A stretch of 64,000 bases of DNA from Eutrigla gurnardus (taxonomy: Eukaryota > Chordata > Actinopteri > Perciformes > Triglidae), in assembly GCA_963514095.1 (NCBI GenBank), contig OY741268.1:10191300-10255299 (forward strand). The letters are read 5' to 3'. Position 1 is the first letter of the stretch; each line of letters begins with the position of its first letter. The position numbers and the translations under genes were made by a program. Shown here one piece after another: positions 8,885-20,576 of this stretch. The notes under the pieces are model-generated. The model made no database searches. It was not told the DNA's origin and worked only from the letters and a program-made list of their open reading frames with translations.

Positions 8885-10297
8885 AACTCCTCGCTCATCA
8901 GGCTAGAACTGCAGTGCTTTCAAGGCTGATCCCTAGGATAAAATTACCATCAGGGACAGTGGTCACTGACCCAAAATCAGTAAACGATGCGTTCTTGAAT
9001 TTCTATTCCGATTTGTACTCTTCTGAGTACTCACCTGAAATCTGGAAGAACCACAACCCCCTGGAGATGCTCTCATATCCTGAAGTTGATAGCAATCTCG
9101 CTAATAAATTAGGCGCACCAATCGTAACGGCGGAAGTACAGGAGGCGATTGGGCAGCTACAGAACGGCAAATCCCCAGGTCCAGATGGGTTTGTAGTAGA
9201 ATTCTACAAAGCATATTCAAACCTAATAGCCCCACATTTGGTAAATGTCTACAACGAATCCTTTAATAATGGCAGATTGCCCCCAACCCTATCAGAAGCT
9301 AATATCTCTCCTAGACCCCCTAGAATGTAGCAACTATAGGCCCATCTCACTCTTAAATGTGGACAAAAGATTCTCGCCAAGATCCTAGCTACACGTCTGC
9401 AGCAAGCCCTACCTGCCCTAATTTCCACGGACCAGACTGGGTTTATTGCTGGAAGGAACTCTTCATCTAACACCAGGAGCCTTTTCAACATTATTGGCTC
9501 CCCCAACCCTGTCACACCCGAGGTGATAATTTCTCTAGACGCTGAGAAAGCGTTCGACAGGGTTGAATGGGAGTACCTGTACTACATCTTGTCTAAATTC
9601 GGTTTCAACTCTGACTTTATCGCATGGATTAGACTGCTTTATGACTCCCCAACTGCCCATATCATTACAAACGGAGTGAGATCGCCCTCTTTCGCCCTTT
9701 GTCGGGGCACCAGACAGGGATGCCCCCTCTCCCCCCTCCTATTTGCTCTAGCTATCGAACCATTGGCCACTTGGCTTCGGGAGAGTCGAGGGCATCACCA
9801 GGAATGATGTCACCTATAAGCTATCCCTATATGCGGATGATTTGCTATTATATGTGTCGAATCCGGCCTCGTCTATCCCCATTATCACAGACATTCTAAC
9901 TCAATTCGGCAGATACTCTGCTTACAAATTCAATTTTAATAAAAGTGAACTTCTTCCTATCAATCACCTGTCTAAGAAGATGCCATCATCCACATTCCCG
10001 TTCAGAGTTGTCTCAGAGGGGTTTCGATATCTAGGCATATTTGTCACCGCTTCCTTCAAGGACCTCTTTAACAAAAATTTCCGTCCTCTTATTGAAAAGT
10101 GTAAACTTGATCTGACTCGCTGGTCCTCCCTCCCCCTCTCCCTATCTGGCAGAGTCAACCTGGTTAAGATGGTGATTCTCCCTAAATTTCTCTACTTCCA
10201 ACATATCCCAATTTTTATTAGACGATCCTTCTTTCAACAACTAGACCAGACAATATCTTCGTTTCTATGGTTAAACAAGCCACCCCGTATTAGAAAA
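8885..10297 (+). pseudogene. L1 ORF2 reverse transcriptase, first part
   Basis: The reverse transcriptase of an L1-clade LINE. Conserved segments in order: LQNGKSPGPDGFVVEFYK (8866-9330 frame), CSNYRPISLLN near 9330-9360 in another frame, SLDAEKAFDRVEWEYL (9523 frame), FALCRGTRQGCPLSPLLFAL, and the catalytic YADD in LSLYADDLLLYV near 9835. RYLGIFVT and the thumb-like region follow to RIRKAVL at 10297. At least three frameshifts break it. The clade call rests on motif spacing and on the C-terminal part at 14809. Confidence 0.88.
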
Positions 10298-10623
10298 GCT
10301 GTTTTAATAATAATAATAATACATTTATTTTGTATAGCGCTTTTCAAAGGATCTCAAAGACACTTTACATATACGGTTAAAAATCAATACATTTAAAACA
10401 AGTACTATTAAAAACAGGGAGGCTACAAGTGAGTGCATTAAAACAAGCAGGCTATTCTTAAGAAATAAGTTAAAAAGATGTACTGTGAAGTTATAAAACA
10501 GTTAAAAATAAGTAATATAAAGTTATAAAACGGTTTAAAACAAGTAATATAAAGTTATAAAACGGTTTAAAAGCAGGCACATTTAAAAACAAGTTTGTGG
10601 CGCAATACAGATGAAGTAGTGGA

Positions 10624-12664
10624 TTAAGGGGGGTTGAAGGCAATTCTGAAGAGGTGGGTTTTGATGAGTGATTTGAAGGTGGTCTGGTCGGTGCAGGCTC
10701 GGATGTGTGGGGGTAGTGAGTTCCAGAGGGAGGGGGCAGCAATTGAGAAGGCTCTGTCGCCCCAGGTACGGTGCTTGGTCCTGACAGGTGGGGAGAGGAT
10801 GTTTGTGTCGGAGGAGCGAAGGTTACGGGGGGGAGAGTGGTGGTGGAGCAGGTTGGTGAGGTAGGAAGGGGCCTGGTTGTGGAGGGCTTTGTGGGTGAGG
10901 AGGAGTACTTTGTATTCAATGCTTTGGGGAACAGGGAGCCAGTGGAGATTATGCAGAACAGGGGTGATGTGGTCACGGGAGCGGGTGTGGGTGAGGAGGC
11001 GGGCAGCAGAGTTTTGTATGTATTGCAGTTTGTCGAGGATTTTGGCAGGTGAACCGTAGAGGATGCTATTGCAGTAGTCTATTCTGGATGTGACGAATGC
11101 ATGAATCAAAGTTTCGGCAGCAGAGAAGGTGAGTGATGGGCGGAGACGGGCAATGTTCTTGAGGTGAAAAAAGGCAGTCCTGGTGGTGTGATTGATGTGT
11201 TGTTGAAATGTGAGGTTGCAGTCGAAAATGACTCCAAGGTTGAGCAGGTGTAGGGACGGGGACAGAGTGGAGTTGTCGACGGAGAGAGTGAAGTTGTGGG
11301 TGTTTTTGATGAGGGATTTGTGGCCGATGATCATCATGTCTGTTTTGTCACAGTTGAGTTGAAGGAAGTTGTTTTGCATCCAGGTTTTTAATTCAGTGAG
11401 GCAGGTGGTCAGAGTCGAGCAGGTGGCTGTGGTGATGGATTTGGTGGAGATGTATATCTGGACGTCGTCAGCGTAGCAGTGGAAGTGGAGACCATGTTTG
11501 CGAATAATGTTGCCGAGGGGGAGGATGTAGAGAAGAGGACCAAGCGCCGAACCTTTGGGGACGCCTTGGGACAGAGGAGCACAGGAGGAAGTGCAGTTAT
11601 TAATGCTGATGAATTGCTGTCTGTTGGTGAGGTAGGAGCGGAGCCAGGAGAGTGCAGTGTTGTAGTAGTTTTCCAGACGGGAGAGGAGAATGGAGTGGTT
11701 GATGGTGTCGAAGGCTGCAGTGAGGTCAAGCATGATGAGGATGGTGAAGTGGCCGGAGTCAGAGGAGAGGAGGAGGTCGTTGGTGACTTTTAGGAGAGTT
11801 GTTTCGGTGCTGTGTTGTGGACGGAATCCAGATTGAAATGGTTCATACAGGTGATTAGAGGAGAGGTGGGTTTTGAGTTGAGCAGCGACGACACGTTCCA
11901 GAATTTTTGACAGAAAGGGAAGATTGGAGATCGGCCGGAAGTTGGACATGATGTCGGGGCTGAGACCTGGTTTCTTGAGGATGGGGGTGACAGCAGGAAT
12001 TTATGATTTTGACGAGGAGTGGGGTGACGGATGGAAGACAGATTTTGATGAGAGCTGATGGGATGGGATCTAGGGTGCAGGTGGAGGTTTTCATGCCGTT
12101 GGTGAGTTGAGGTAGGTCCATGGGAGACAGCAGGGAGAACTGTGACAGGCACTGAGAGTGTGAAGGGGTGGGATCCAGTGGTGGGGTTGAGGGAGCCGGG
12201 GAGGTGGTCAGGTTGCTGTAGATGTTGTTGATTTTATTTTGGAAAAATGACAGAAAGGAGTTAAATGTTTCCACTGTAAAAGCTGTAGAGATGTTATCGG
12301 GGGGATTGAGAAGTTTGTTGATTGTGGAAAAAAGAGTCTTGGGGTTGTTGGAGCCAGAGTGTATGAGGTGTGAGTGGTAAGTGGACCGGGCTGTGTTGAG
12401 AGCAGTTTTGTATATATGGAGAAAGTCTGTGTAAGCGTGGAGGTGAACTGTTAGGCCGGTTTTATTGTAGAGTCTTTCCAGTTGTCGTTTGCGGGATTTC
12501 ATTTGATGGAGTTCAGGGGTGTACCAGGGAGCTGAGTGGGTGAAGGTGACTGTTTTGGTTTTAGTGGGAGCCAGTAGATTGAGACAGGAGGAGAGAGTGT
12601 TGTTGTAGTAGTCCACAAGGTCGTTGGGATCATCAGACGGGGGGAGGAGAGATGGATATTGCAC
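10624..12664 (-). pseudogene. L2 ORF: linker, reverse transcriptase and C-terminal domain
   Basis: Continues the L2 polyprotein in two frames. 12664-11855 covers the linker (WYTPELHQMKSRKRQLERLY and LDPIPSALIK). 11949-10624 has RT motifs SNFRPISNLPFLSKILERVV, FQSGFRPQHSTETTL, LDLTAAFDTINHSILL, LSQGVPKGSALGPLLY and the catalytic box YADD in HCYADDVQIY. The C-terminus has the L2-typical WLPVPQSIEYKVLLLTHKAL and APSLWNSLPPHIR. The RT catalytic motif is intact, but the join near 11850-11950 is frameshifted. Confidence 0.88.
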
Positions 12665-14318
12665 CGGTGAGAGAGGCTGAGAGGGCTGAGGGGTTGATGG
12701 ACTTGATATTTCTGAATGAGATTTTGCGTTTATCTTTTGGGATAGGGATGGGGATGTTGAGGTCGATGATGATGGCGAGATTTTCGGAGATGTGGAGGTT
12801 GATGCTGGAGAGATGGTTTAGTGTGAGTCCAGTGGAGCAGACCAGATCGAGGATGTGACCATGGGAGTGGGTGGGGAAGTTGATATGCTGTGCGAAGTTG
12901 AAGCAGTGTAACAGTTCCAGGAATTCAGTGGCAGGTTTGCAGTTGGTGTCATTGATGTGAAGATTTAAATCTCTGAGGAGGAGGACAGAGGGTGAGATGG
13001 CGCAGAGCTGGGTGAGAAAATACGTGAAGTCTGAGAGAAAGGTGGGATTTGGTTTGGGAGGGCGGTAAATAATGGCAGTGACAAGTGGAGTAGGACCAGG
13101 GAGTTTGAGGGCAAGATGTTCAAAGGAAGGGGCGGCTGGGGTGGAGATGGTGGTGATTTTGATGTCCTTTCTGTGGATGGCAGCAATACCACCTCCCCGC
13201 CCTTCAAGGCGGGGTTTGTCCATGTAGGTGAATCCTGTGGGTGTGATCTGGTTAAGTGAAAAATAGTCCAGGGGTTTTTGCCAGGTTTCAATGATGCAGA
13301 AGAAGTCCAGTTTATTGTCAGTGATGAATTCATTCAGAATGAGAGTTTTATTGCTGAGTGAACGTGTGTTGAGCAGAGCCATTTTCAGGTGTTGTTGTTT
13401 TTGGGTTGGTTGGGAGGACTGAGGGAGAGGACGGAGGTTGGAAAGATTCACGTGTGGTTTGTTGTGATGACGTAGTGAGGGAATACTGATAGAGGCTCTG
13501 TGGGTGATTATGGTTTGTATGGGTTGAATTTCTGGTGAAAGGGTTAGTGACGGGTGTGGCCTGCAGGGGGAGCCAGCGGGGGGAGTAGTGCTGTGGGTTG
13601 GTGGAGCTGTCGGCGGATGTTCCGGGGAGGGGGCGTGTTGGGTAAACAAACATGTACGTGTGTGTGATTGAACCTGAACGGTGTGCTGTATGTTAGCTGT
13701 TAGCAGGTGACTACCTAGCAAGTTGGGCTGAATACCGTCCGGTTGGAAGAGGGAAGGACGGTCCCAGAACAGGTTAAAATTGTCAATAAAACCAAAGTTG
13801 AAAGCTGTGGAGGTGAGCTGGAGCCAGGTGTGAAGACTGAGGATTCTGCTAAAATGCCCTATCCCCTTTCCCAGTGAAGGGATTGGACCGGAGATAAAAA
13901 CAGACAATCCACAGGAACTTAAAAAATTAAAAAGAATGCTAAAATCAATTTTGGTCAGTTCTGACTGCTGGCGGGCTGTTTCGCACGTCCCCACGTGGAC
14001 TATAATTCGCCGAACAGAGGACGGGACTGAGCGGAGCAGCCCCGGGAGGTTGTTCAGGAGGACTTGGACTGTAGCTCCCGGTAGGCAGTGAGTGATGGCG
14101 TTGAAGAAACGTGTTTTCCGTGTTATGTAGTCTCCAACTATTACTGTAGTTGGAGAGAAGAGTGGTGTGGGGGATGACAGCCGCTGGACAGCCGAGCAAG
14201 GATGCCGTGCCACGCCGCCAGCCCCGGGTTTGGGAGACGAGCTCCCTGGTTCGGGGCTAGGAAGACCTCCGGAGCATCTGAGCACGGCCTCCTGAAGGAT
14301 CCTGCGGCGGGATGTCAT
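12633..14318 (-). pseudogene. L2 ORF: SGNH esterase-like region plus AP endonuclease
   Basis: 561 codons from ATG at 14318. Residues 1-60 are Pro/Ser-rich. About 70-220 look like the SGNH-hydrolase-like esterase domain found in CR1/L2 elements (VGDYITRKTRFF; VHVGTCETA where GTND is usual; FQPDGIQPNLLGSHLL). About 310-560 are the APE-type endonuclease: LLNTRSLSNKT, CIIETW, RGGGIAAIHR, then LLLRDLNLHIND where GDFNIH is expected, and SENLAII where SDH is expected. The lost Gly/Asp-His residues imply an inactive nuclease. The frame is lost near 12640-12664 before the linker to RT. Confidence 0.82.
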
Positions 14319-14394
14319 TCTTCAGGTCAGTGATTTTTTTATTTGCTGTTGTGAGATCATCTCCTTGACTGGGCATAGTTTGTGAAGTATTTAA

Positions 14395-14750
14395 GCGGAC
14401 CTGGTGGTGTTCGGCTGCCGGTAGAGCCTGGGCCAGGTGGAGGCTGGCTGCCGGTGGGGCCTGGGCCGGGTGGTGGCTGGCTGCCGGTAGCGCTTGGTGG
14501 TGGCTGGCTGCCGTTAGAGCCTGGGCCAGGTGGAGGCTGGCTGCCGGTGGGGCCTGGGCCGGGTGGAGGCTGGCTGCCGGTGGGGCCTGGGCCAGGTGGA
14601 GGCTGGCTGCCGGTGGGGCCTGGGCCGGGTGGTAGCTGGCTGCCGGTGGGGCCTGGGCCGGGTGGTGGCTGGCTGCCGGTGGGGCCAGGTGGAGGCTGGC
14701 TGCCAGTAGGGTCTGGGCCGGGTGGAGGCTGGCTGCCGATGGTGCCGCTA
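14395..14750 (-). repeat. 33-bp minisatellite in the L2 5' UTR
   Basis: About ten head-to-tail copies of a GC-rich 33-bp unit (core GGCTGGCTGCCGGTGGGGCC), with some units shortened. It lies between the L2 5' end and its first ATG. The plus-strand open frame here (repeating GGWLPVGPGPG) is a product of the repeat and not a gene. Confidence 0.9.
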
Positions 14751-14808
14751 AACTCCGTGAGAGCTGTGGTGCGGAGCTAGCTGTGGTGCGGAGCGGGATG
14801 CAGTTTTA

Positions 14809-16014
14809 CAGCTACCCAAAAAGCTGGGCGGTCTTGCAGTACCCAATCTTATCCAGTATTATTGGGCATGCAACATTAACAAACTCGGTCATTGTCTGGA
14901 CAGAGGAGCCGACACAGGCCCTTTGTGGGCTTTGATAGAACTACGGTCCTCAAAGTTTTCTTTACAGCCCCTCCTCACCGCGCCACTCCCCCTCAAGATT
15001 CATGATATTTCACAGAACCCTGTTGTTAACAACTCACTGAAAATTTGGACGCAGTTTCGTAAACACTATGGCTTGAATGACCCTTCAGCCATGGCCCCAG
15101 TTGTTAAAAACCATTTATTCCCACCCTCCCTTTCGGACCCTACCTTTACTACCTGGCGAAACAAAGGTTTGCTACATGTAAAGGACTTTAACAGAGATAA
15201 CAAATTTACTGATTTTACAGAACTTGCAGCCAGGTTTGAACTACCCCACTCTTATTTTTTCCGTTTTCTTCAAGTCAGGCACTTTGTTAAAACCACCTAC
15301 CCTCACTTTCCCAATCACCCGCCCAGGTCTCTGATCGATTCCATGCTCACCCTCGACCCTGCACAAAAGCGCTCCATTTCTGTGATTTACAATTCCATTG
15401 ATTCCCTTAACCCTGACCAAACGACTCGCCTGAAGCAGACCTGGGAGGAGGAGTGGGGAGCCCCAATCTCGGACAGTCAATGGGACCAAACCCTTAAGCT
15501 GGTCCATACATCCTCTATATGTGCCAGGCACAGTCTATTACAATGCAAAGTTCTTTTTAGAGTGCACTACACAAATGCCTGATTGGCGAAGATTTACCCA
15601 GGCACCAGTGACAGTTGCAATAGATGTAAGTGTCACACACATGTTTTGGTCCTGTTCAAACCTCTTTGAATTTTGGCGCCAAATTTGTCACACTTGCAAC
15701 AGTGCTTGATGTGGATCTTAATCCTGAGCCTTACACGGCCCTGTTTGGCTCCCCTCCGCATACGACACCCAACCTCTGTGCGTCAAAACGCCGGGTATTG
15801 GCCTTTACGACTATTGGCCAGACGTCTTATTTTGTTTAAATGGAAACATGTTCTTCCACCCTCACACAATAGCTGACTCATAGAGGTCCTGACTCATATC
15901 AAACTGGAGAAGGTTAGATTTTCTCTGGCGGGCTCCGACAACACTTTTAAAAAAACCTGGCAGCCCTTTCTGGAGTATTTGGACAAAACCACAATCCACC
16001 CAGAGAATGATTAG
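14809..16014 (+). pseudogene. L1 ORF2, C-terminal part
   Basis: Continues the L1 protein after the L2 insertion: QLPKKLGGLAVPNLIQYYWA, WALIELRSS, and a long region to TNA at 15582. A stop and frameshifts follow, with C-terminal fragments RCKCHTHVL (Cys/His-rich) near 15620 and TWQPFLEYLDKTTIHPEN ending at a stop at 16014. No catalytic residues lie here; the Cys-rich tail is typical of L1 ORF2. Confidence 0.82.
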
Positions 16015-16354
16015 ATGCCCCTCCCCTCTTTTCTAAATTTTTTTATTTATTTATTAAATTTTCATTTATTTATTATTTTTAATATACGTAATCTTAGTAA
16101 TGTTTTTTTTTTCTCTTTTCTCTGTTGTCTAACAGTGGGTGGGAAGGGATACGGGTTAACTTCGGTTCACTAGTAGAAGCCGTTCTGGCTCAGTTTAAAT
16201 CGCTGTTGTTCTCAACATACACTGTACAATACTACTAATTGCTATCCTCTACTCCTTTTTCTTTTTTTGATAACATTTTAAGTGTGAAAAATGTGTTGTA
16301 CGTGAACAAAAATTAAATAAAAAGATTTATATAAAAAATATATATATCATAGTA

Positions 16355-17030
16355 TAGCATGACATTAAAAAATTAATCATACATTATGAAAAAAAATAAC
16401 GTATTGCATAAACATGTCATAGTACACTATGCCAAAAAAGGTCTAATTGTAGAATGTAGAATGTCGAAAGACAGTATGCTGTAGAAAAATAATATTATAG
16501 TAGGCCACAATAGTAATGAGTAATCAGTTCTATACTGAACTAAATCCCAATATGTATGCAATAAAACTCCTGAAAACTAAACCAGTCATATAAACTGAGC
16601 ACAAACACATGCTCTTTTTCCACCCACTTCAATAACTCTGTGCTCATTTTGTTAGAATAATGCCATTTTCTTTGTTGAAAATGATAAAAAAAGAAAAAAA
16701 AAAGGAAAGAAAACTCACATAGAACTCTATTTTAGTTTCTTCTGAATCCCTGATTGTTCAGGACTGACTTCAGCGCTCAAGTTTGTATTATTCTGCTGGT
16801 GGCAAAGTTGTTATCTTTATTAAAGTGGAATGCTTATTGTGTGTCAATCTGGATCAATGAAAATATGAAAACAGCTGGTACCGACAAAATGCAAGACTCA
16901 AAATAAACCTGTGTAAGCGGACAGGTGTAATGGCGTGGCAAAAACAAGACAACCCCCAAAAAGGAATTGTTTTGATGGTGTGGCCTCAGAGAGTTGCTTT
17001 TCTTCTCCTTCCTGACTGGTTGTTCTCTGG
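16355..17030. repeat. Degenerate ATAGTAT-rich array, right part, then unassigned sequence
   Basis: Up to about 16560 the sequence continues the AT-rich array interrupted by the L1. From 16560 to 17030 I see only AT-rich sequence with A runs near 16690. Confidence 0.45.
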
Positions 17031-17039
17031 TTCTGTGTT

Positions 17040-17310
17040 CTGCTGGTGTTCTTGTCACTATTGGAGCATGAGGTAGTACCTGCAGCCCAATCAGGTTCAC
17101 AGGTAGTTCAGGATCCACATTGTATGGAGGAGATACCAGGAGACCGGCCAGTACATGAGGAGAGCTGGACATCAACCCAGAACCAAGACCAGTATCTTCT
17201 CCTTTGTGGACGAGGGACAGGGGAGCAAGTCCTACAACATGACCTCCAGCAGTTTGCTGGTGTGTACGTTTTCGACCAAATTGCCTCCATGAGGCTCGAT
17301 TGGCATTAGC
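17040..17310 (+). pseudogene. Tc1-like transposase, N-terminal remnant
   Basis: A decayed fragment of the helix-turn-helix region of a Tc1/mariner (IS630-type) transposase. Recognisable pieces in two frames are RRYQETGQYMRR near 17130 and the stretch QDQYLLLC...LQHDLQQFAGVYVFDQI near 17190-17290, matching the paired-type HTH organisation of fish Tc1 elements. The DDE catalytic core and terminal repeats are missing. Confidence 0.7.
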
Positions 17311-18057
17311 GATTTTCTGTTTCTTTTTGGCAGATGGGGAAAGACATCATGGTGATTTATTAGACCTGCTGATGCTGTGTTTCAGAATGCACTATAGCCT
17401 ACACACATACATCTACATCCATCATCCTTGCTCACGATGGAGAAAATAAATGCATACACACACACAAAGTTGCTCACAGAGTGCACCCACACTTCACCCA
17501 CACACTCATATGAAAACCGATTCCATAGATCATAATTTGGGAAATTTACTGAACTTGGACCAACATCAATTAAAAAGGAATCAGAAAGTTCAGGGGGGTC
17601 TAAAATCATTTCTCTCCTCACATTACATCATATAACTTCAAAAGGACATAAACCACATTCCTTTTTAAACAATTCACTGTGAATAAGTGCTGATCGTTGA
17701 GTCAGCCAAGTATTTCAGTTCCTCTTTAATTTACTCACTTTACAGTATAAGTGATTAACACCACATAATTGCAACAGACTGGGGATACAGAATGTACACT
17801 TGGAAAGTATCTTCCTCACTACAGGCACAAATCATTTGAGACAGACTTTTTCTGTCTTGTTAAGATTTATAATATTTAACCTAGCCTTGCATTGCATTGC
17901 TCAAATACATCCCTTGCTTAATCCTTGTTAACCTCAATCAGGGGTGTCGAGTTGTTCTCAAGTCAGTCTTGAATTTGTACCAGCGTCTTCATTTTAATCT
18001 CTTCATCACTTGGATGTTAGCTTTTTCATTTGGGAATATCCTGCCCAGCCCAAAGAT
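17311..18057. other. No gene or repeat recognised
   Basis: AT-rich sequence with short ACAC runs (17400-17510). No supportable feature. Confidence 0.5.
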
Positions 18058-18060
18058 TAA

Positions 18061-19153
18061 GGGCCCTAGTTTCGTAGACTAGGCGTACTCAGCGTGCAGC
18101 GTACCTGCGCCACGCCGACTGGGTGTGTCCGCCCGGACTTTGCAAGTTTTGTGCACCGCGCAGGCTAGCGCAGGCAAGCGCAGGCAAGCGCAGGCACACC
18201 TCCCGTCACTCCCACCAGCGCAAGTGGAAAAGAGGGAGGAGAAGAAGGCGTGAGTGGGAGACGAGGAGGAGACGAGGCGTGGACTGGGATTAACACAGCC
18301 GATTCAGATCTTCACCAATCAAATGAGCTCCTCTCCTCACCTTTAATGCGTTAGGGGAGGTTCAGTGCAAGTTTCGTCACTTGACAACCCAATGACAGAA
18401 GCTGCTCCACCGCTCCCACCACACGCATCACGCGCTGTGCGTGCGTATCATAATAATAACAATGCCGATATTATAAAAATCAGGAGAGAGAGAGGGAGAT
18501 GTTTTGGTCCGAGAGGCTGAGTTTCCGTTATGCGTGCAATCCGCCTTTGATCTGATGTCAGATGTGACGGGACAATCTATATAGATATAAATTCACGTGT
18601 TGATTCAATTAGTGGCGAGCTGTCCAGGGTGTACCCTGCCTTCGCCCAATGACAGCTGGGATCGGCTCCAGCCCCCCCGCGACCCTGAATACAAGATAAG
18701 TGGTAGACAATGGATGGATGGATGGATTCAATTAGTTGCATTAAATAGTGTTTGTTGTGATTATTTATTGCATTTAAATGTGCCTGGAACTGTGGAAACC
18801 TGCCTGTGAGGTCTTGGCGACGTGTACGCACTGCGCGCCGGTCAGCCAAACTGCCACTCCGCCAGCTGTAATTCGCCTTGATTGAATGGACTTTATTTGT
18901 GCCTTACGCCAAGAGTAGACTAGGTTGGAGCTGGCGGGCTTTCGGCGAAGTCTCGGCGAGGCTTTTTGCCACGAAACTTCCGCTGTACCAAGCTGAAACT
19001 GTGACGCCTCCCCCTGCTGCGCCACCACACCCATCTTGGCACAGGCGATCCACCAAACTGCCAAACTGACCGTGCGCAAGGCTGCGCGGGTCGAGACTTG
19101 CATTACGCCGGCTACACCACCCTGTGCCGCCCTGCGCCACGAAACTAGGGCCC
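18061..19153. mobile_element. Harbinger-type MITE
   Basis: Inverted ends GGGCCCTAGTTTCGT (18061) and ACGAAACTAGGGCCC (ending 19153) are flanked by a 3-bp duplication TAA (18058-18060 and 19154-19156), the TWA target of PIF/Harbinger. The GC-rich interior has a GCGCAGGCAA tandem repeat at 18165-18200 and no transposase. A LINE-tail insertion lies at 18614-18724. Confidence 0.85.
18614..18724 (+). mobile_element. 5'-truncated LINE/SINE tail with (GGAT)n
   Basis: Flanked by a perfect 12-bp duplication GATTCAATTAGT (18602-18613 and 18725-18736). The body is the common fish tail beginning near GGGTGTACCCTGCC and ending (GGAT)n. Related to RTE-type LINE 3' ends or SINEs sharing that tail; the exact family is not assigned. 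Confidence 0.75.
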
Positions 19154-19156
19154 TAA

Positions 19157-19785
19157 AAGTTGTGTCAAAGAAAAGTGTATAGTGATTCAACTCATTTCTC
19201 TGAATATGGATAATAGATGAGATAGTGAGATGAACATGCACTGGATTGCAGAAGGGAAATGTGGTTGTTGAAGCATCACAAGGACACTAATTAATAGTAC
19301 AGATATATAGAAAAAAAATAGAAACCTATACAAGAGTTTATGGAGACAAAAAGTGGTAGTGGTGTTGTTGAAATTTAAGTAGTATCATTAGAGCCAGCAA
19401 GTCTACATTAATAAGGAACACCATGCTGATGACAGAAAAACAACAGATGACACCTCGAATTACCACATTCAAATGTAAACAACACTTCGCTGTGATCAAC
19501 AAAACACAGATGGCAACATGCAAAACATCAGCTCTGAAATGGACACAAATGATTGTAGCAAGAAAAGCCCAGGTGTAATTTAGAACATTAAAGCAACACT
19601 TAAGAAGTTTTCCTCTTCAGTCCCCCAACAGGTTGGAAGGGAATTGTCCATTACTGTCGTCGTAAATAATTTAGCCTACCGCAGCCTACCGTCGCACGCA
19701 CGTTATTTGTTTGTATGTAGAACCGGCTCTGGAAACGATGAACGATTTGAATAATTCCCAGTGACTAGGTAGAGTAGCTAACGCC
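19157..19785. other. No gene or repeat recognised
   Basis: Spacer between the MITE and the large Harbinger element. Nothing supportable. Confidence 0.5.
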
Positions 19786-20017
19786 TTAAGGCTCATTTAT
19801 GCTCTACGCTAGAGACGCATACGGATACGGACGGAGCCTTCTATCTGTTCTCTGCGTACATTTCGTCCGTATTTCTGTCCGTATCCTACAAGCTTGCGGA
19901 TCCGTACCGATACGGACCAAACGTTGTAGTACCAACGGAAATCGTGGGGGCAGTGTCTGGCATTGTACACAAAAAAATGCCATTAATAGCATACACAAAT
20001 TAAAAAACTTTTTAAAC

Positions 20018-20350
20018 ATGGCTGAACTATTTGAGGAGAGAGTGTGCGAGTTGATGAGAAACTATCCCCATATATATGACGCAACATCGCCTGGTCACAG
20101 GGACAGACAAATGCTGCAGAACAGCTGGGAGGAGATTTGGCTCGGCCTGAATGTGAACTGGACGGCAAGGAAGGAGAAGTTGAGGTCGATTCGAGACCGC
20201 TTCGTCCGAGCCCACAACAAGACGCTCAGCAAGCGGAGTGGGGATGCCGCAGACGGGGGGAATGAACCGCCAATTCTGCGGCGCTTAGGATGGCTCAAGG
20301 CCTATGTAAATCACCGAATGACTGCAACCAATTTTTCCCCTCCCGATTCA
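20018..20350 (+). CDS. MADF-domain protein of Harbinger, exon 1
   Basis: Starts at ATG 20018 (MAELFEERVCELMRNYPHIY) and ends at a GTAAGT donor at 20351 after exactly 111 codons. The exon holds a MADF (Myb/SANT-like) DNA-binding domain across about residues 5-95, with the characteristic Trp residues (SWEEIWLGLNV, RLGWLKAY). Such proteins accompany the Harbinger transposase and help it bind DNA and enter the nucleus. The second exon is 7.8 kb away beyond the retrovirus (28150-28451). Confidence 0.8.
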
Positions 20351-20576
20351 GTAAGTCCTTAATTTAACATTGTAGTATTCAGTATGTAATATGCACTTTT
20401 CTTCAATTCTAAAACATATGCTATGCTGACCCGGTTGATAATGAATTACTTTTTATTTCACAGATTACAATTTACCAAATATGAATTGAACAACTGCCGT
20501 CTATCGATTCACACTGACAACCCTTTTCATGTGGTCCTCGTTGTTCTAGCCGCTAGAAAATGATGGCGATGAGACG

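Larger units (their letters stand above)
10307..14799 (-). mobile_element. L2/Maui-type LINE, full length, nested in L1
   Basis: Inserted in antisense within the L1 ORF2. Flanks GCTGTTTTA (10298-10306) and GCAGTTTTA (14800-14808) form a 9-bp duplication with one change, and joining the flanks restores the L1 reading (KAVL then QLPKKLGGL). The 3' end (10307) is a (TAT)n tail followed by the AAAGTGTC/AAAGCGC-type 3' UTR common to fish L2. The 5' end has a 33-bp minisatellite. Length 4.5 kb. Confidence 0.9.
8885..16338 (+). mobile_element. L1-type LINE, 5'-truncated, with nested L2
   Basis: Bounded by a perfect 16-bp target duplication TATATATATCATAGTA (8869-8884 and 16339-16354). The 3' end is A-rich with AATAAA-like signals near 16313. 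Coding begins mid-ORF2, so the element was truncated at its 5' end on insertion. Removing the L2 insertion (10307-14799, plus one duplicated target) leaves about 2.95 kb of L1. Confidence 0.92.

Noticed and set aside
11479..11793. Plus-strand frame inside the L2 element
   Set aside because: Antisense shadow of the L2 reverse transcriptase.
14382..14780. 132-codon Gly/Trp/Pro-repeat protein
   Set aside because: Translation of the 33-bp minisatellite in the L2 5' UTR, antisense to the LINE.
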